Below are positions 41,337 to 50,459 of a stretch of DNA of 64,000 nt, in pieces; positions within the stretch are counted from its first letter, which is position 1, and each line of letters opens with the position of its first letter. The notes under the pieces were generated by a model. That model was not told where the DNA came from, made no database searches, and was given only the letters and a program-made list of their open reading frames with translations. The translations under genes were made by a program, and so were the position numbers. This DNA is from DASRWT01 sp963748485 (lineage in GTDB: Bacteria; Methylomirabilota; Methylomirabilia; Rokubacteriales; CSP1-6), in contig CAVVJF010000022.1 in NCBI GenBank assembly GCA_963748485.1, forward strand, positions 434,001 through 498,000, written 5' to 3'.

Positions 41337-42527
41337 ATGGACTTCCAGTACACGCCCGAGCAGGAGACGTTCCGGCGCGAACTGCGCGGCTGGCTCGCCG
41401 CCAATCTGCCGCGCGAGCTCTGCGTGGACGATCCGACCGACGAGCGCGTGGCGCCGGATCGCGCCACCTTTGAGCGCCGCGTCGAGTGGCAGCGCCTCAT
41501 GTACAAGGCCGGCTGGGTGGGTATCTCCTGGCCGAAGGAGTACGGCGGGCGCGGCGCCACCCTGATGGAGCAGATCATCTACGACGAGGAGTGCTTCCGC
41601 GTCCGCGCGCCCGTGCTCCCCGGGTATTCCGGCATCGGGATGATCGGGCCCACCCTGATCGAGGTGGGGACCGAGGCGCAGAAGAAGCGTTTCGTCCCGC
41701 GCATCCTCACCGCCGAGGACATCTGGTGCCAGGGCTTTTCCGAGCCGGGCGCGGGGTCCGACCTGGCGGGCCTCTCCACCCGCGCCGTCGACAAGGGCGA
41801 CCACTTCCTCGTCAACGGGCAGAAGGTGTGGACCTCGGGCGCCCAGTTCGCGGACTGGATTTACCTCCTCGTGCGGACGGACCCGGCCGCGCCCAAGCAC
41901 AAGGGCATCAGCTATCTCCTCGTGGACATGAAGACGCCGGGCATCACCGTGCGCCCGCTCGTGCTCATGAACGGGCACCGGCACTTCAACGAGGTGTTCT
42001 TCGTGGACGTGAAGGTGCCGAAGGAGCATCTCGTGGGCCGGCTCAACGCGGGCTGGGGCGTGGCCATGACCACCCTCATGTATGAGCGCAAGGCGGGTGG
42101 AGGGCGCGGCCACGACGATCAGATCCGGCGCCTCGGAGCCCTCGCGCGCGAGGTTGCCGCCGGCGGCGCGCCCGCCTGGGAGAGCCCGCTCGTGCGCCAG
42201 CGCTGGGCGCAGCTCGCCATCGAGGCGGCCGCCTTCAAGTACACGCGCTACCGAAACATCACGCGCCAGCTGCGCGGGGAGCCGCCGGGGCCGGAGGGCT
42301 CCATTCTCAAGCTCTTCGGCTCGGAGCTGGGTGTGCGCATCGCCGACTTCGCGGGCGAGCTGCTCGGCCCGCGCGTGTTGCTCAATCAGCCGACGGGGGA
42401 CGTCCCCGACAACGCGCGCTGGTACAACAGAGTCGTCAGCGCGCGGCAATACACGATCGCGGGCGGCACCAGCGAGATCCAGCGCAACATCATCGGCGAG
42501 CGGGTGCTGGGACTCCCCAAAGACTAG
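41337..42527 (+). CDS. Acyl-CoA dehydrogenase
   Basis: A 396-residue flavoenzyme of the ACAD fold. The N-terminal helical domain is followed by the FAD/substrate segments GFSEPGAGSDLAGL and VNGQKVWTSGA, then the C-terminal FAD-binding segment ending YTIAGGTSEIQRNIIGERVLGLP. The catalytic base position cannot be fixed by eye. It probably oxidises an acyl-CoA thioester with an ETF acceptor; substrate unknown. Terminated by a strong hairpin immediately after the stop. Confidence 0.9.
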   Translation: MDFQYTPEQETFRRELRGWLAANLPRELCVDDPTDERVAPDRATFERRVEWQRLMYKAGWVGISWPKEYGGRGATLMEQIIYDEECFRVRAPVLPGYSGIGMIGPTLIEVGTEAQKKRFVPRILTAEDIWCQGFSEPGAGSDLAGLSTRAVDKGDHFLVNGQKVWTSGAQFADWIYLLVRTDPAAPKHKGISYLLVDMKTPGITVRPLVLMNGHRHFNEVFFVDVKVPKEHLVGRLNAGWGVAMTTLMYERKAGGGRGHDDQIRRLGALAREVAAGGAPAWESPLVRQRWAQLAIEAAAFKYTRYRNITRQLRGEPPGPEGSILKLFGSELGVRIADFAGELLGPRVLLNQPTGDVPDNARWYNRVVSARQYTIAGGTSEIQRNIIGERVLGLPKD

Positions 42528-42553
42528 CCGGGGAGCTCTTATCGCTCCCCGGC
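42527..42553. terminator. Hairpin between convergent genes
   Basis: GCCGGGGAGC (42527-42536) and GCTCCCCGGC (42544-42553) form a 10-bp perfect stem around TCTTATC. It lies between the acyl-CoA dehydrogenase stop and the end of the convergent MFS gene, and overlaps the latter's last codons, so it can act for both. There is no U-rich tail, so it may be an attenuator or RNA 3' end stabiliser rather than a classical terminator. Confidence 0.6.
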
Positions 42554-43687
42554 GCGCGCGCCCTCGCGGTGAATGGCCTCGCCGGCCAGCGCCATCACGA
42601 GCGCGATGCCGGCGGCGAGCGCGGCGAACACCGCCCACGCCGCCCCGTACGAGTCGCGCGATACCAGCACCATGCCGAACACCGGCGCGCCCACGAGCAG
42701 CCCCAGCACGATGGCGCCGAAAGCGACCCCGCTCAGCAGGCCGGAGCGATGCGGCCCGCCGGCCTCGGCGCTGGCGATGAAGTACACGCCGACCCAGCCG
42801 TGGGCGCCGATGCCGGCCACGAACGCCAGCGCGAATGCGGCGAGCGGCGCCCGAACCGGCGCGAGCGCATAGGCCGCGAACGCGAGCGCGCCGAGCAGGG
42901 AGGAGAGCACGAGCCACGGTGTGCGCCGGCCGCCCAGCCAGCGATCGCTCGCCGCGCCCAGCCCCAGCCGCGCGACGGCGCCGCCGGCCTGGGCCACTGC
43001 GACGAGGGCGCCCGCGGCCACCGCACCCCAGCCGAGCACCTGCACGCCGTAGAGGGGTAGATACGCAAGCACGGCGGACTGGAGCATGCCCAGCGCCACG
43101 CCGGTCGCGAAGAAGACGAGCAGCGCCGGCCGCATCAGCCAAAACCAGGCGTCGTCGTCTGCCGCTCCCGGCGCCACGGTTCCGCCGCGGGCGGCGGCGA
43201 GCGGGGCCAGCGGGCGCCACGAGGTGAGCGCGGGCGCGGCGATGACCAGCGCGCAGGTCGCGACAGCGGCGCGCCAGCCGAGAAGCGCGGCGATGGGGGG
43301 CAGTACGAGGGCGGAGATCACGCCGCCCACCGTGAGGCCCATCTGTTTGATGCCCATCGCGATACCGCGCTCGCGCACGGGAAAGAGATCCACGATCGCC
43401 TTGCCGAGCACGGGGTTCACCACACTCCAGCCGGCGCCCGCCACCACCAGACACGCAAGGAAGAGCCAGAAGAGCGGCGCCGCGGCGGCGAGCGCGAGCC
43501 CGGCAGCGGCCAGCGCGAGGCCGCCCAGAAACGTGGGCCGCACGCCCAGCCGATCCGCGAGGTGGCCCGCGGGCAGGGAGAAGAAAAGGCCGGGCAGGTA
43601 GACGCAGGGGACGATGAAGGCGACGTCCAGGCGCGAGAGCTGAAAGCCCTCGACGAGGCTCGGCGTGAGCGGCGAGACACCGAGCAT
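42539..43687 (-). CDS. Major facilitator superfamily carrier, 5' end uncertain
   Basis: A 382-residue stretch from ATG 43687 with about eleven hydrophobic helices, motif A-like LPAGHLADRLGVRP after helix two, and the central loop and second half typical of MFS. In-frame sequence upstream of 43687 (RRWPLLALLTTAYGLGAFG) clearly continues the first transmembrane helix, but no ATG, GTG or TTG occurs in that frame before the preceding gene. Either a non-canonical start or a small deletion has removed the start. It lies downstream of the dienelactone hydrolase gene in the same operon. Confidence 0.75.
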   Translation of the reverse strand: MLGVSPLTPSLVEGFQLSRLDVAFIVPCVYLPGLFFSLPAGHLADRLGVRPTFLGGLALAAAGLALAAAAPLFWLFLACLVVAGAGWSVVNPVLGKAIVDLFPVRERGIAMGIKQMGLTVGGVISALVLPPIAALLGWRAAVATCALVIAAPALTSWRPLAPLAAARGGTVAPGAADDDAWFWLMRPALLVFFATGVALGMLQSAVLAYLPLYGVQVLGWGAVAAGALVAVAQAGGAVARLGLGAASDRWLGGRRTPWLVLSSLLGALAFAAYALAPVRAPLAAFALAFVAGIGAHGWVGVYFIASAEAGGPHRSGLLSGVAFGAIVLGLLVGAPVFGMVLVSRDSYGAAWAVFAALAAGIALVMALAGEAIHREGARAGER

Positions 43688-43793
43688 GCCGAACGCGCCC
43701 AGCCCATAGGCGGTGGTGAGCAGGGCGAGGAGCGGCCAGCGGCGCGCCTCCCCGGCGGAGGCGCGCGACGCGGCGGCGGCAGTTGAGGCCGTG

Positions 43794-44573
43794 CTAGGCG
43801 GCCTTGCGCGTGTTGCGGCCGACGAAGTCCTTCACACGGCGCCAGGCATCGGCGGAGGCATCCGCGAACTCGGTCTGCTTGCGGTCGAAGAAGCTGTGCG
43901 GCGCGCCGGCATACACGGTGGCCTCGTGCGCGATCTTGTTCTTCTTGCACGCGGCATCGAACTCCGCGACGGCCTCCGGCGGGATGCCCTCGTCGGCGCC
44001 GCCGAAGAGGGAGAGCACGGGCGCCTTGTACTGCGGGACCGCGTCGATCGGCCTGGGCCGATCGGGCCAGCGCTTGAGGCCGAGCGGCCAGCCGTAGAAG
44101 CCGATCACGCCCGAGTAGCCGAGGCCGCTCGCCGCCTGGAGATAGGAGAGCGCGCCCCCGAAGCAGAAGCCCACGGAGAAGACGGAGCGAACGGCGCCGC
44201 CCTCCTTGCCCTTGAGATAGGCCACCGCGGCCGCGATATCGGCCTGCAGCGTCTCCGGCTTGGTCAGCGGGACCTGGCTCATGAAGTCGAACTTGTCGCT
44301 GCGGTCGTCGGACGGCGCGGTACGGGCGAAGAAGTCGATGGCCACCGCGTCCACGCCGGACTCGGCGAAGCGCAGGGCGAGCTCCTTGTAATACTGGTGG
44401 ATCCCCCGTACGTCGGGGATCACGACCATGCCCGCGCCCGTGGGGCTTGTCGCCCGCGCGGCGTAGGCCATGAACTTGGTGCCATCGGCCGAGGTCAGCT
44501 TGAGGTCACGCGCGTCGGTCGCCCCGCCGAAGATCGGCGGGATCGGCGGCCGGGAATCCAGATCGAAGCACAT
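43794..44573 (-). CDS. Dienelactone hydrolase family protein
   Basis: A 259-residue alpha/beta hydrolase of the DLH family. The nucleophile is Cys in SVGFCFGGALS, the acid Asp is in LFGGADEGIPP and the His in AGAPHSFFDR, forming the Cys-Asp-His triad of dienelactone hydrolases. This fits cleavage of a lactone in aromatic ring breakdown. It follows the amidohydrolase by 12 bp on the same strand. Confidence 0.88.
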   Translation of the reverse strand: MCFDLDSRPPIPPIFGGATDARDLKLTSADGTKFMAYAARATSPTGAGMVVIPDVRGIHQYYKELALRFAESGVDAVAIDFFARTAPSDDRSDKFDFMSQVPLTKPETLQADIAAAVAYLKGKEGGAVRSVFSVGFCFGGALSYLQAASGLGYSGVIGFYGWPLGLKRWPDRPRPIDAVPQYKAPVLSLFGGADEGIPPEAVAEFDAACKKNKIAHEATVYAGAPHSFFDRKQTEFADASADAWRRVKDFVGRNTRKAA

Positions 44574-44585
44574 GGCGTCCTCTCC

Positions 44586-46298
44586 TTACACGCGCGCGAG
44601 CGGCCCGCGCAGCAGGCGGCCGGGGAGCGCGCCCGTGTGCTTGCCGTCGCGGAGCAGGATCTCGCCGTTGACCACGGTGGCGGCGATGCCGCGGCAGCGC
44701 TGGATGAGGCGGCGCGCCCCCGCGGGGAGATCGTTCACGACCTCGGGCATCTCGGCGGCGATGGTGTCCGGATCGAAGACCACGAAGTCGGCGGCCATGC
44801 CCTCGCGGACGAGACCGCGGTCCGAGAAGCCCCACATGGTGGCGGTGTCGAACGTGAGCATGCGCACCGCCTCTTCCAGTGTGAGGGCCTGCTTCTCCCG
44901 CACCCAGTGGGCGAGGAGATGCGTCTGGAGCGAGGCGTCCATTAACTGTGATACATGCGCGCCAGAGTCCGAAAATGTGACGACCGTGCGCGGGTTCTTG
45001 ATCAGCTCGAGCGCGATCTCCTGGTTCTCGTTGGCGATGGGCTGGAGGAAGAACACCTCCATGTCCGTCTCGAGGCCGAGGTCGATCATGGCCTCCACGG
45101 GATCGACGCCGCGCTGCTGGGCGATCTCCGCCACCGAGCGATGCTTCCCGTGTACGCTTTCCATGACGTGGATCCACTCGTACACCGCGGGCCGCGCCTC
45201 GGTGCCGATGGCCTTGCGGTCTTCGCGCTCCTTCGCCGCCGCCACCAGCTTCTTCCGCAGCTCGGGATCGCGCAGGCGTCGCTTCTGCTCGTCCAGCGGC
45301 AGCGCGCGCAGCTCGCGCCACACCGGCAGGCGATCGAACGGCAGCTGGGTCTTGTAGGAGAGCACCGCGGACAGCGCGCGGCTGTGCACCTGCGCGGTCA
45401 TGCGCCCGCCCTGGGCGGCGGTGTCCTCGAGCAGCTTCACGTACGCCTTGTAGGCTTCGGGCGCGTCGCGACGGCTGAAGAGCCCAAACGTGACGGGCCG
45501 GCCCGTCTCGACGGCCAGCTCGCGCAGGCGGCGGTGATAGTCGGCGATACCCGGATTGTTGGCGTCGCGGTCCACGCCCTCGCCGGCCAGCTCGAAGATG
45601 CCGGCGTTCATGTCGCCCATGACGCCCACGAGCCGCCGCACTTCGTCCCACGAGGCCATGCGACTGGCCACGGGCCGACGGTCCGGCGTTTCATGACTGG
45701 GAGATCTGGACGTCGTGAAGCCGATGGCGCCGGCCCGGAGGCCGCTGCGCAGCTCGGCCGACATTGCCTGTAGATCATCCTCGCTCGCCGCTTGCTCGAA
45801 CGCGCGCTCGCCCATCACGTAGGTGCGCAGCGCGGAGTGCCCCATGTAGCCGGAGTAGTTGATGCCCTTGGGGAGCCCGTCGACCACGTCGAGGAACTCG
45901 GCGAAGGTCTTCCACTTCCAGTCGATGCCCGCTTCCATCGCCTCGAGGGAGATGTCCTCAGCACGCTGGAGGTTTCGGATCACGAGATGACGGTCTTCCT
46001 TGGCGCACGGCGCGAGCGTGAAGCCGCAGTTACCCATGACCACGGTGGTGATGCCGTGCCAGCAGGAGCAGGTCCCGAGCGGATCCCAGAACACCTGGGC
46101 GTCCATGTGGGTGTGGCCGTCGACGAAGCCGGGGGCCACCACATGGCCCTCGGCGTCCAGGACCTCCTTGGCCGATTCACGTATGCGACCGATGGCGGCG
46201 ATCTTCCCGCCCATGACGCCCACATCTGCGCGATATCTCGGGCGTCCGGACCCGTCCACCACCCAGCCGTTCTTGATCAGGAGGTCGTAGGCCATCAT
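44586..46298 (-). CDS. N-acyl-D-amino-acid deacylase-like amidohydrolase
   Basis: A 570-residue amidohydrolase from the paired ATGs at 46298/46295, chosen for the GAGGAG site just upstream; the longer ORF start is less likely. The metal motif VDGHTHMDAQ and VVMGNCGFTLAPC are hallmarks of the D-aminoacylase branch (NagA-like and D-hydantoinase relatives). Later segments include SDSGAHVSQL near the catalytic Asp. It removes an acyl group from N-acyl amino acids in characterised relatives; the substrate here is unknown. Confidence 0.88.
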   Translation of the reverse strand: MMAYDLLIKNGWVVDGSGRPRYRADVGVMGGKIAAIGRIRESAKEVLDAEGHVVAPGFVDGHTHMDAQVFWDPLGTCSCWHGITTVVMGNCGFTLAPCAKEDRHLVIRNLQRAEDISLEAMEAGIDWKWKTFAEFLDVVDGLPKGINYSGYMGHSALRTYVMGERAFEQAASEDDLQAMSAELRSGLRAGAIGFTTSRSPSHETPDRRPVASRMASWDEVRRLVGVMGDMNAGIFELAGEGVDRDANNPGIADYHRRLRELAVETGRPVTFGLFSRRDAPEAYKAYVKLLEDTAAQGGRMTAQVHSRALSAVLSYKTQLPFDRLPVWRELRALPLDEQKRRLRDPELRKKLVAAAKEREDRKAIGTEARPAVYEWIHVMESVHGKHRSVAEIAQQRGVDPVEAMIDLGLETDMEVFFLQPIANENQEIALELIKNPRTVVTFSDSGAHVSQLMDASLQTHLLAHWVREKQALTLEEAVRMLTFDTATMWGFSDRGLVREGMAADFVVFDPDTIAAEMPEVVNDLPAGARRLIQRCRGIAATVVNGEILLRDGKHTGALPGRLLRGPLARV

Positions 46299-46341
46299 CC
46301 GCTCCTCTTCGATGCGGGGTGCACCGCTCGATCGTGGCGCC

Positions 46342-46391
46342 ATGGTACCAAAGCCCCCGCCCGCTTCTCCAGACACGTTTTCTGGTACGCT
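46342..46391. promoter_or_regulatory. Divergent promoters between deacylase-like and LLM oxidoreductase genes
   Basis: Rightward, TGG-TACGCT (46383-46391) ends 10 bp before ATG 46402, predicting a leader of about 3 nt. Leftward, TGG-TACCAT (46350-46342 on the minus strand) would give a leader of roughly 37 nt that includes the GAGGAG site of the amidohydrolase gene. Both are extended -10 types without clear -35 boxes. Confidence 0.45.
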
Positions 46392-46401
46392 TGCCCGCGC
46401 G

Positions 46402-47406
46402 ATGGATCTGGGAATCTTCGACCATCTCGACCGGCGCGACGTGTCCGTGTCCGAGCATTACGAGAGCCGCCTGCGGCTGCTCGAGAAATACGACGCGGCG
46501 GGCTTCTACTCGTATCACCTCGCCGAGCACCACGCGACGCCGCTCGGATTGGCACCCGTGCCCGGCATCTTCCTCGCCGCCGCGACCCAGCGCACGCGTC
46601 GCATCCGCCTCGGCCCCTGCGTCTACTGCCTGCCCCTCTACGATCCGCTGCGGCTGATCGAGGAGGTGTGCATGCTCGACCATCTCTCGCGCGGCCGCTT
46701 CGACTTCGGGGTGGGGCGCGGCATCGTGCCCTACGAGATGGCGTACTTCGACCTCCATCACCTGGAGACGGAGGAGATCTACGAGGAGGCGCTGGAAGTC
46801 ATCCTCCAGGGCCTGACCAGCGAGACGCTCGATCATCGCGGGGCGCGCTACACGTACAGGAAGGTCCCGATGATCCTGCGCCCCTTCCAGCAGCCGCACC
46901 CGCCGCTCTGGTACGGCATGGGCCACGCCGCCGGCGCCGAATGGGCGGCCATGAACCGCGTGAACGTGATCACCAATAGCCCCGTCGAGCAGTCGCGCCC
47001 GCTGTTCGACCGGTATCGTGAGGTGTGGCAGCGCAAACACGGCGGGGCACTCACAACGCGCATGGGCATGTCGCGCCACGTGGTGGTCGCACGCACGGAC
47101 GCCGAGGCCGAGGCGCTCGCACGGCCCAACTACGCCGCGTGGTACGCGAACCTCACCAAGCTCTGGCGCGACTTCGGCGCGCTGCCCTTCCGCTTCGCGC
47201 GCGATTTCGACGAGGCGTGCCAGCGCGGCGTGGCCATCGCCGGGACACCAGCCCGTGTTCGGGAAGAGATCGAGCGCCAGGTCGCGGCGAGCGGCTGCAA
47301 CTACTTCGTGTGCCGCGCGATGTTCGGCGAGATGCCCGAGGCCGCCGCCGCCGCGTCCATCGATCTCTTCGCCGCCGAGGTGATGCCCCATCTCGCTTCG
47401 CTCTGA
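46402..47406 (+). CDS. LLM-class flavin-dependent oxidoreductase
   Basis: A 334-residue bacterial luciferase-like monooxygenase. The start is ATG 46402; the longer ORF starts in the divergent intergenic region. Family segments: DAAGFYSYHLAEHHATPLG, RIRLGPCVYCLPLYDPLRLIEE and LDHLSRGRFDFGVGRG, where the flavin phosphate is bound. It uses FMN or F420 with an unknown substrate. Confidence 0.87.
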   Translation: MDLGIFDHLDRRDVSVSEHYESRLRLLEKYDAAGFYSYHLAEHHATPLGLAPVPGIFLAAATQRTRRIRLGPCVYCLPLYDPLRLIEEVCMLDHLSRGRFDFGVGRGIVPYEMAYFDLHHLETEEIYEEALEVILQGLTSETLDHRGARYTYRKVPMILRPFQQPHPPLWYGMGHAAGAEWAAMNRVNVITNSPVEQSRPLFDRYREVWQRKHGGALTTRMGMSRHVVVARTDAEAEALARPNYAAWYANLTKLWRDFGALPFRFARDFDEACQRGVAIAGTPARVREEIERQVAASGCNYFVCRAMFGEMPEAAAAASIDLFAAEVMPHLASL

Positions 47407-47419
47407 GGAGGGCTCCGCC

Positions 47420-48022
47420 ATGCCCGATCCGAACGAAGAGGCGCGTCTCCAGTTGTTACTCGCAGAGTACGAGCACCTGAGCGACTCGCTGAAGGAGAAC
47501 GAGGCGATGGGCGAGCGGCGGCTCCAGTTCCTCTTCACGCTGGTCACCGCCGCGTTCGGGGGTATCGCCGCCGTGCTCCAGCTGGGGCGGGCCGTCTCGC
47601 CGCCTGTGGAGATCGCGGTGTTGGCAAGCTTCGTGCTCCTGTTCCTATTCGGTCTCGTTACCCTCGAGCGCATCGTGAAGCGAAACATTGCGACGGACGG
47701 CTACATCGATGCCCTCAACGCGATCCGCGGGTACTTCATCAAGGGCGGCGGCTCGGACGTCTACCGAAGCGCATTCGCCTTCTACGGAGAGGGGCGGAAG
47801 GCGCGGCGGCACTTCGGCCCGTTCTCACTCCGCCCCGGAGGGCTCGCGCAGGGGACGGCGGTGATCAACGCCGTGGTGGCGGGAGCGGCTTGCGGGTTTG
47901 TCGCCAGCCTCGGATCACTATCCTCGGGATACGGGTTCTGCGCCGCCGCCGCCGGAGGGTTCGCCGCGTGGCTCATGCAGTGGGCGCTCGTGCGGCACCG
48001 CTACACGAGCACGCCGCGCTGA
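47420..48022 (+). CDS. Four-helix membrane protein, function unknown
   Basis: A 200-residue protein with a charged, helical N-terminus (residues 1-35) followed by hydrophobic segments around FLFTLVTAAFGGIAAVL, IAVLASFVLLFLFGLV, GTAVINAVVAGAACGFVA and FCAAAAGGFAAWLMQW. A cytoplasmic segment of about 50 residues joins the second and third helices. I do not recognise the family. It follows the LLM gene by 13 bp and precedes the CYTH gene, so it may belong to the same operon. Confidence 0.6.
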   Translation: MPDPNEEARLQLLLAEYEHLSDSLKENEAMGERRLQFLFTLVTAAFGGIAAVLQLGRAVSPPVEIAVLASFVLLFLFGLVTLERIVKRNIATDGYIDALNAIRGYFIKGGGSDVYRSAFAFYGEGRKARRHFGPFSLRPGGLAQGTAVINAVVAGAACGFVASLGSLSSGYGFCAAAAGGFAAWLMQWALVRHRYTSTPR

Positions 48023-48042
48023 GCGGCGACTGGACGACCGGC

Positions 48043-48815
48043 GTGCCCGAGCGGGAAGCCAAGCTCATCATCACCGGCGCACGGCCGGCGGAAGTGGCGG
48101 ACGCGCTCGCGGCCCTCGACCGGCTCGCGGCGCGGACCCTCGCTGTCGCGGGGGACGTGACCATTCTGGATGTCTACTTCGACACGTCAGCGGGCGCCCT
48201 GCGAGCCCGGCGCGACTCGCTACGCGCGCGCCGGGTGGATGGGCGAGCCTTCCTGACCCTGAAGGGGCCAGGCCGCGATGTAGGGGGTGGCGTCATCGAG
48301 CGTGATGAGCTGGAAACGAGCTGGTCGGCGGAGGCGTATGCCCGTCTCGTCGAGGTTCTCGGGGAGCGCGGTATCGCCCTTCGTCGTGCCGACGCCGCCG
48401 ACGACCCGGTCGAGGCGCTGCTCGCGTCCGGCCTCGCGCGCATCCAGGAGCGGGAGACCCGCCGCCGGCGACGCCATGCGGACGGCGCCGGCTCCCCCCC
48501 CTCGCCGAGCTGGCCATCGACGAGGTGACGTATCACGCGACCGGCGGGCCCGTACGGCATCACGAGGTAGAGATCGAGGCCAAGGCGCCCGCGGGCGCCG
48601 ACTATCTGCCGCGCGCCGTGGAGGATCTTCGCTCGCGCTTCGGCGCCGCGCTCGCGCCGTGGCGGTATGGCAAGCTCGCCACCGGGCTGGCGATCGAGCT
48701 GCTCCTCGCGTCACCCCACGGCGCGGGGATGGTTGTCGACGGCCATCTGGCCCCGGCGGCCTACCCGCGGCTGGCCGCGCTCCTCAGCGCCGAGGGCGAC
48801 GTGCCGGCCGACTAG
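48043..48815 (+). pseudogene. CYTH-domain phosphohydrolase-like gene broken at a C8 tract
   Basis: The frame from GTG 48043 begins EREAKLII and shows CYTH triphosphate-tunnel features: LDVYFDTSAG, LRARRVDGRAFLTLKGPG and IERDELETSW. The frame is lost at an eight-C tract (48494-48501), after which the family continues in another frame as LAELAIDEVTYHATGG and VEIEAKAPAG to 48815. Adding one C would restore one continuous protein of about 257 residues. CYTH enzymes act on inorganic tripolyphosphate or adenylyl substrates. It may be a sequencing slip, true decay, or slipped-strand switching. Confidence 0.7.
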
Positions 48816-49683
48816 CCGCCTTCGTCGCCTTCCGGCCTCCCGCCGTCCGGGAGGCGCCGTCGCCCTCCACCTTCCACTTGCCGGAAGCGTGCCACCGCGC
48901 GATCTCCTCGCACGTCGTGAACCACACGCCGCGGAACTTGCGCATGTAGGCAACGAGATCCTCCATGAGCTGGATGCGCGAGGCGCGCCCGCTCACGAAG
49001 GGATGGCAGGTGAGGATGAAGGCCCCGTTCTCCGCGTACATGCCCGCGAACTCCTTGCTCCACATCTGGAGCACGCGGCCAGGGTCGGCGATGGCGTTGG
49101 TGGCGCCGTACACATGGCGGAACAACGGGGCGTCGTCGAGCAGCCACTGGATGGGCAGCTCGATGAGAGGGCCGTCCTCGCTGTCGATCTCGTAGGGGAT
49201 GTCGTTGCCCATGAGAGACGTGTCGTAGAGGAAGCCGTGGCGCTTGAGGATGCCGGGCGTCCACGTGTTCACGTCCCAGGACGGCGAGCGGTAGCCCTTG
49301 GGCACCACGCCCAGCCCGTCCTTCAGGATTGCGAGCTGGTCGCGCATGATGTTCTCTTCCTGCTCGGCGTCGAGGAAGCTTACCGCCTCGTGCATGTTGC
49401 CGTGGGCGCCGATCTCGTGGCCGGCGTCGCGGATGCGCTTGGACGGCGCCGGATGATGCTCCACCGTCCAGCCGGGGATGTAGAAGGAAGCGCGCATCTT
49501 GAGCCGGTCCATCATGCGCAGGATACGGTCCACGCCCACGCGCGGCCCGAAGCGCCGTTCCTCGAGGTCGCCCAGGCTCCGCTTGGCCTTCTCGGGCTCG
49601 CGGAAGTAGAAGCCCGACTCGGCGTCGAAGTCGAACGAGAGCACCGCCGCGCACTGCTTGCCGTCCGGCCACCGGTAGCGCAT
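48784..49683 (-). CDS. Polysaccharide deacetylase-family protein (PuuE-like), copy 1
   Basis: A 299-residue NodB-fold protein with a GAGGAGG ribosome-binding site before ATG 49683. NodB motifs: Asp pair in VLSFDFDAESG, His-x3-His in GAHGNMHEAV, and RSPSWDVNTWT. The overall layout resembles the allantoinase PuuE/NodB-like cyclic-amide hydrolases. The C-terminal 45 residues are a Lys/Arg-rich tail. It overlaps the convergent CYTH gene by 32 bp. The paralogue at 50459 is separated by an SDR gene. Confidence 0.85.
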   Translation of the reverse strand: MRYRWPDGKQCAAVLSFDFDAESGFYFREPEKAKRSLGDLEERRFGPRVGVDRILRMMDRLKMRASFYIPGWTVEHHPAPSKRIRDAGHEIGAHGNMHEAVSFLDAEQEENIMRDQLAILKDGLGVVPKGYRSPSWDVNTWTPGILKRHGFLYDTSLMGNDIPYEIDSEDGPLIELPIQWLLDDAPLFRHVYGATNAIADPGRVLQMWSKEFAGMYAENGAFILTCHPFVSGRASRIQLMEDLVAYMRKFRGVWFTTCEEIARWHASGKWKVEGDGASRTAGGRKATKAASRPARRPRR

Positions 49684-49694
49684 GCCTGGCCTCC

Positions 49695-50459
49695 TCAGCC
49701 CGAGACCCAGCCGCCGCTGGGATGCAGGATCTGTCCCGTGAGATAGCCGGCCTCGTCGGCGGCCAGCACCACCGCGCAGTAGGCCACGTCCTCCACGCCG
49801 CCGAAGCGACGCAGGGGCAGCTCGGCGAGGCGCTTCGCGCGGTACTCGGGGGTCATGACGTCGCGGCTCATGTCGGTGTCGATGCCGCCGGGCGAGATCG
49901 CGTTCACGGTGATGCCGTGACCGCCCACCTCGGCGGCGAGCACGCGGGTCAGGGACTCGATGGCGCCCTTGGTGGCGGCATACGCGGCGAACCCGCCGCC
50001 GACGCCCACCGGGCGCTGGGCGAGCTGGGACGAGAGGTTGATGACCCGCCCGTGCTTCTTCTCGATCATGGCGGGCAAGGCGTGGCGGGTGCAGAGAATG
50101 GTGCCGGTGACGTTCACGTCCAGCATGCGCTGGTAGCCGTCCGCCGGCATCGCCAGCAGCGGGCCCCGCACCATGATGCCGGCGTTGTTCACGAGGATGT
50201 CGAGGCGGCCGAAGCGGTCGAGCGCGGCCTTCACGAGGGCGCGCACGTCTGCCTCGCGCGAGACGTCGCCGCGCACCGCGATCGCCTCGGCGCCGAGCCG
50301 CACTGCCTCCGCCGCCACGTCCTTGCCCTGGGCCTCGCTCGCGTGGTAATTGGCCACGAGTTTCGCGCCTTCGCGGGCGTACGCCAGCGCGATGGCGCGG
50401 CCGAAGCCCCGGCTGGCGCCGGTCACCAGGGCGACGCGCCCGGCAAGGCGCCCGGCCAT
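49695..50459 (-). CDS. Short-chain dehydrogenase/reductase (SDR), between the two deacetylases
   Basis: A 254-residue classical SDR: TGASRGFG, NNAG, catalytic NLSSQLAQ...AYAATKGAIES, and the C-terminal YLTGQILHPSGGWVSG. Its ATG shares one base with the stop of the upstream deacetylase (TGATG) and its stop lies 11 bp before the next. The three genes form one coupled unit, so the SDR probably acts on the same small-molecule pathway as the deacetylases. Confidence 0.88.
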   Translation of the reverse strand: MAGRLAGRVALVTGASRGFGRAIALAYAREGAKLVANYHASEAQGKDVAAEAVRLGAEAIAVRGDVSREADVRALVKAALDRFGRLDILVNNAGIMVRGPLLAMPADGYQRMLDVNVTGTILCTRHALPAMIEKKHGRVINLSSQLAQRPVGVGGGFAAYAATKGAIESLTRVLAAEVGGHGITVNAISPGGIDTDMSRDVMTPEYRAKRLAELPLRRFGGVEDVAYCAVVLAADEAGYLTGQILHPSGGWVSG

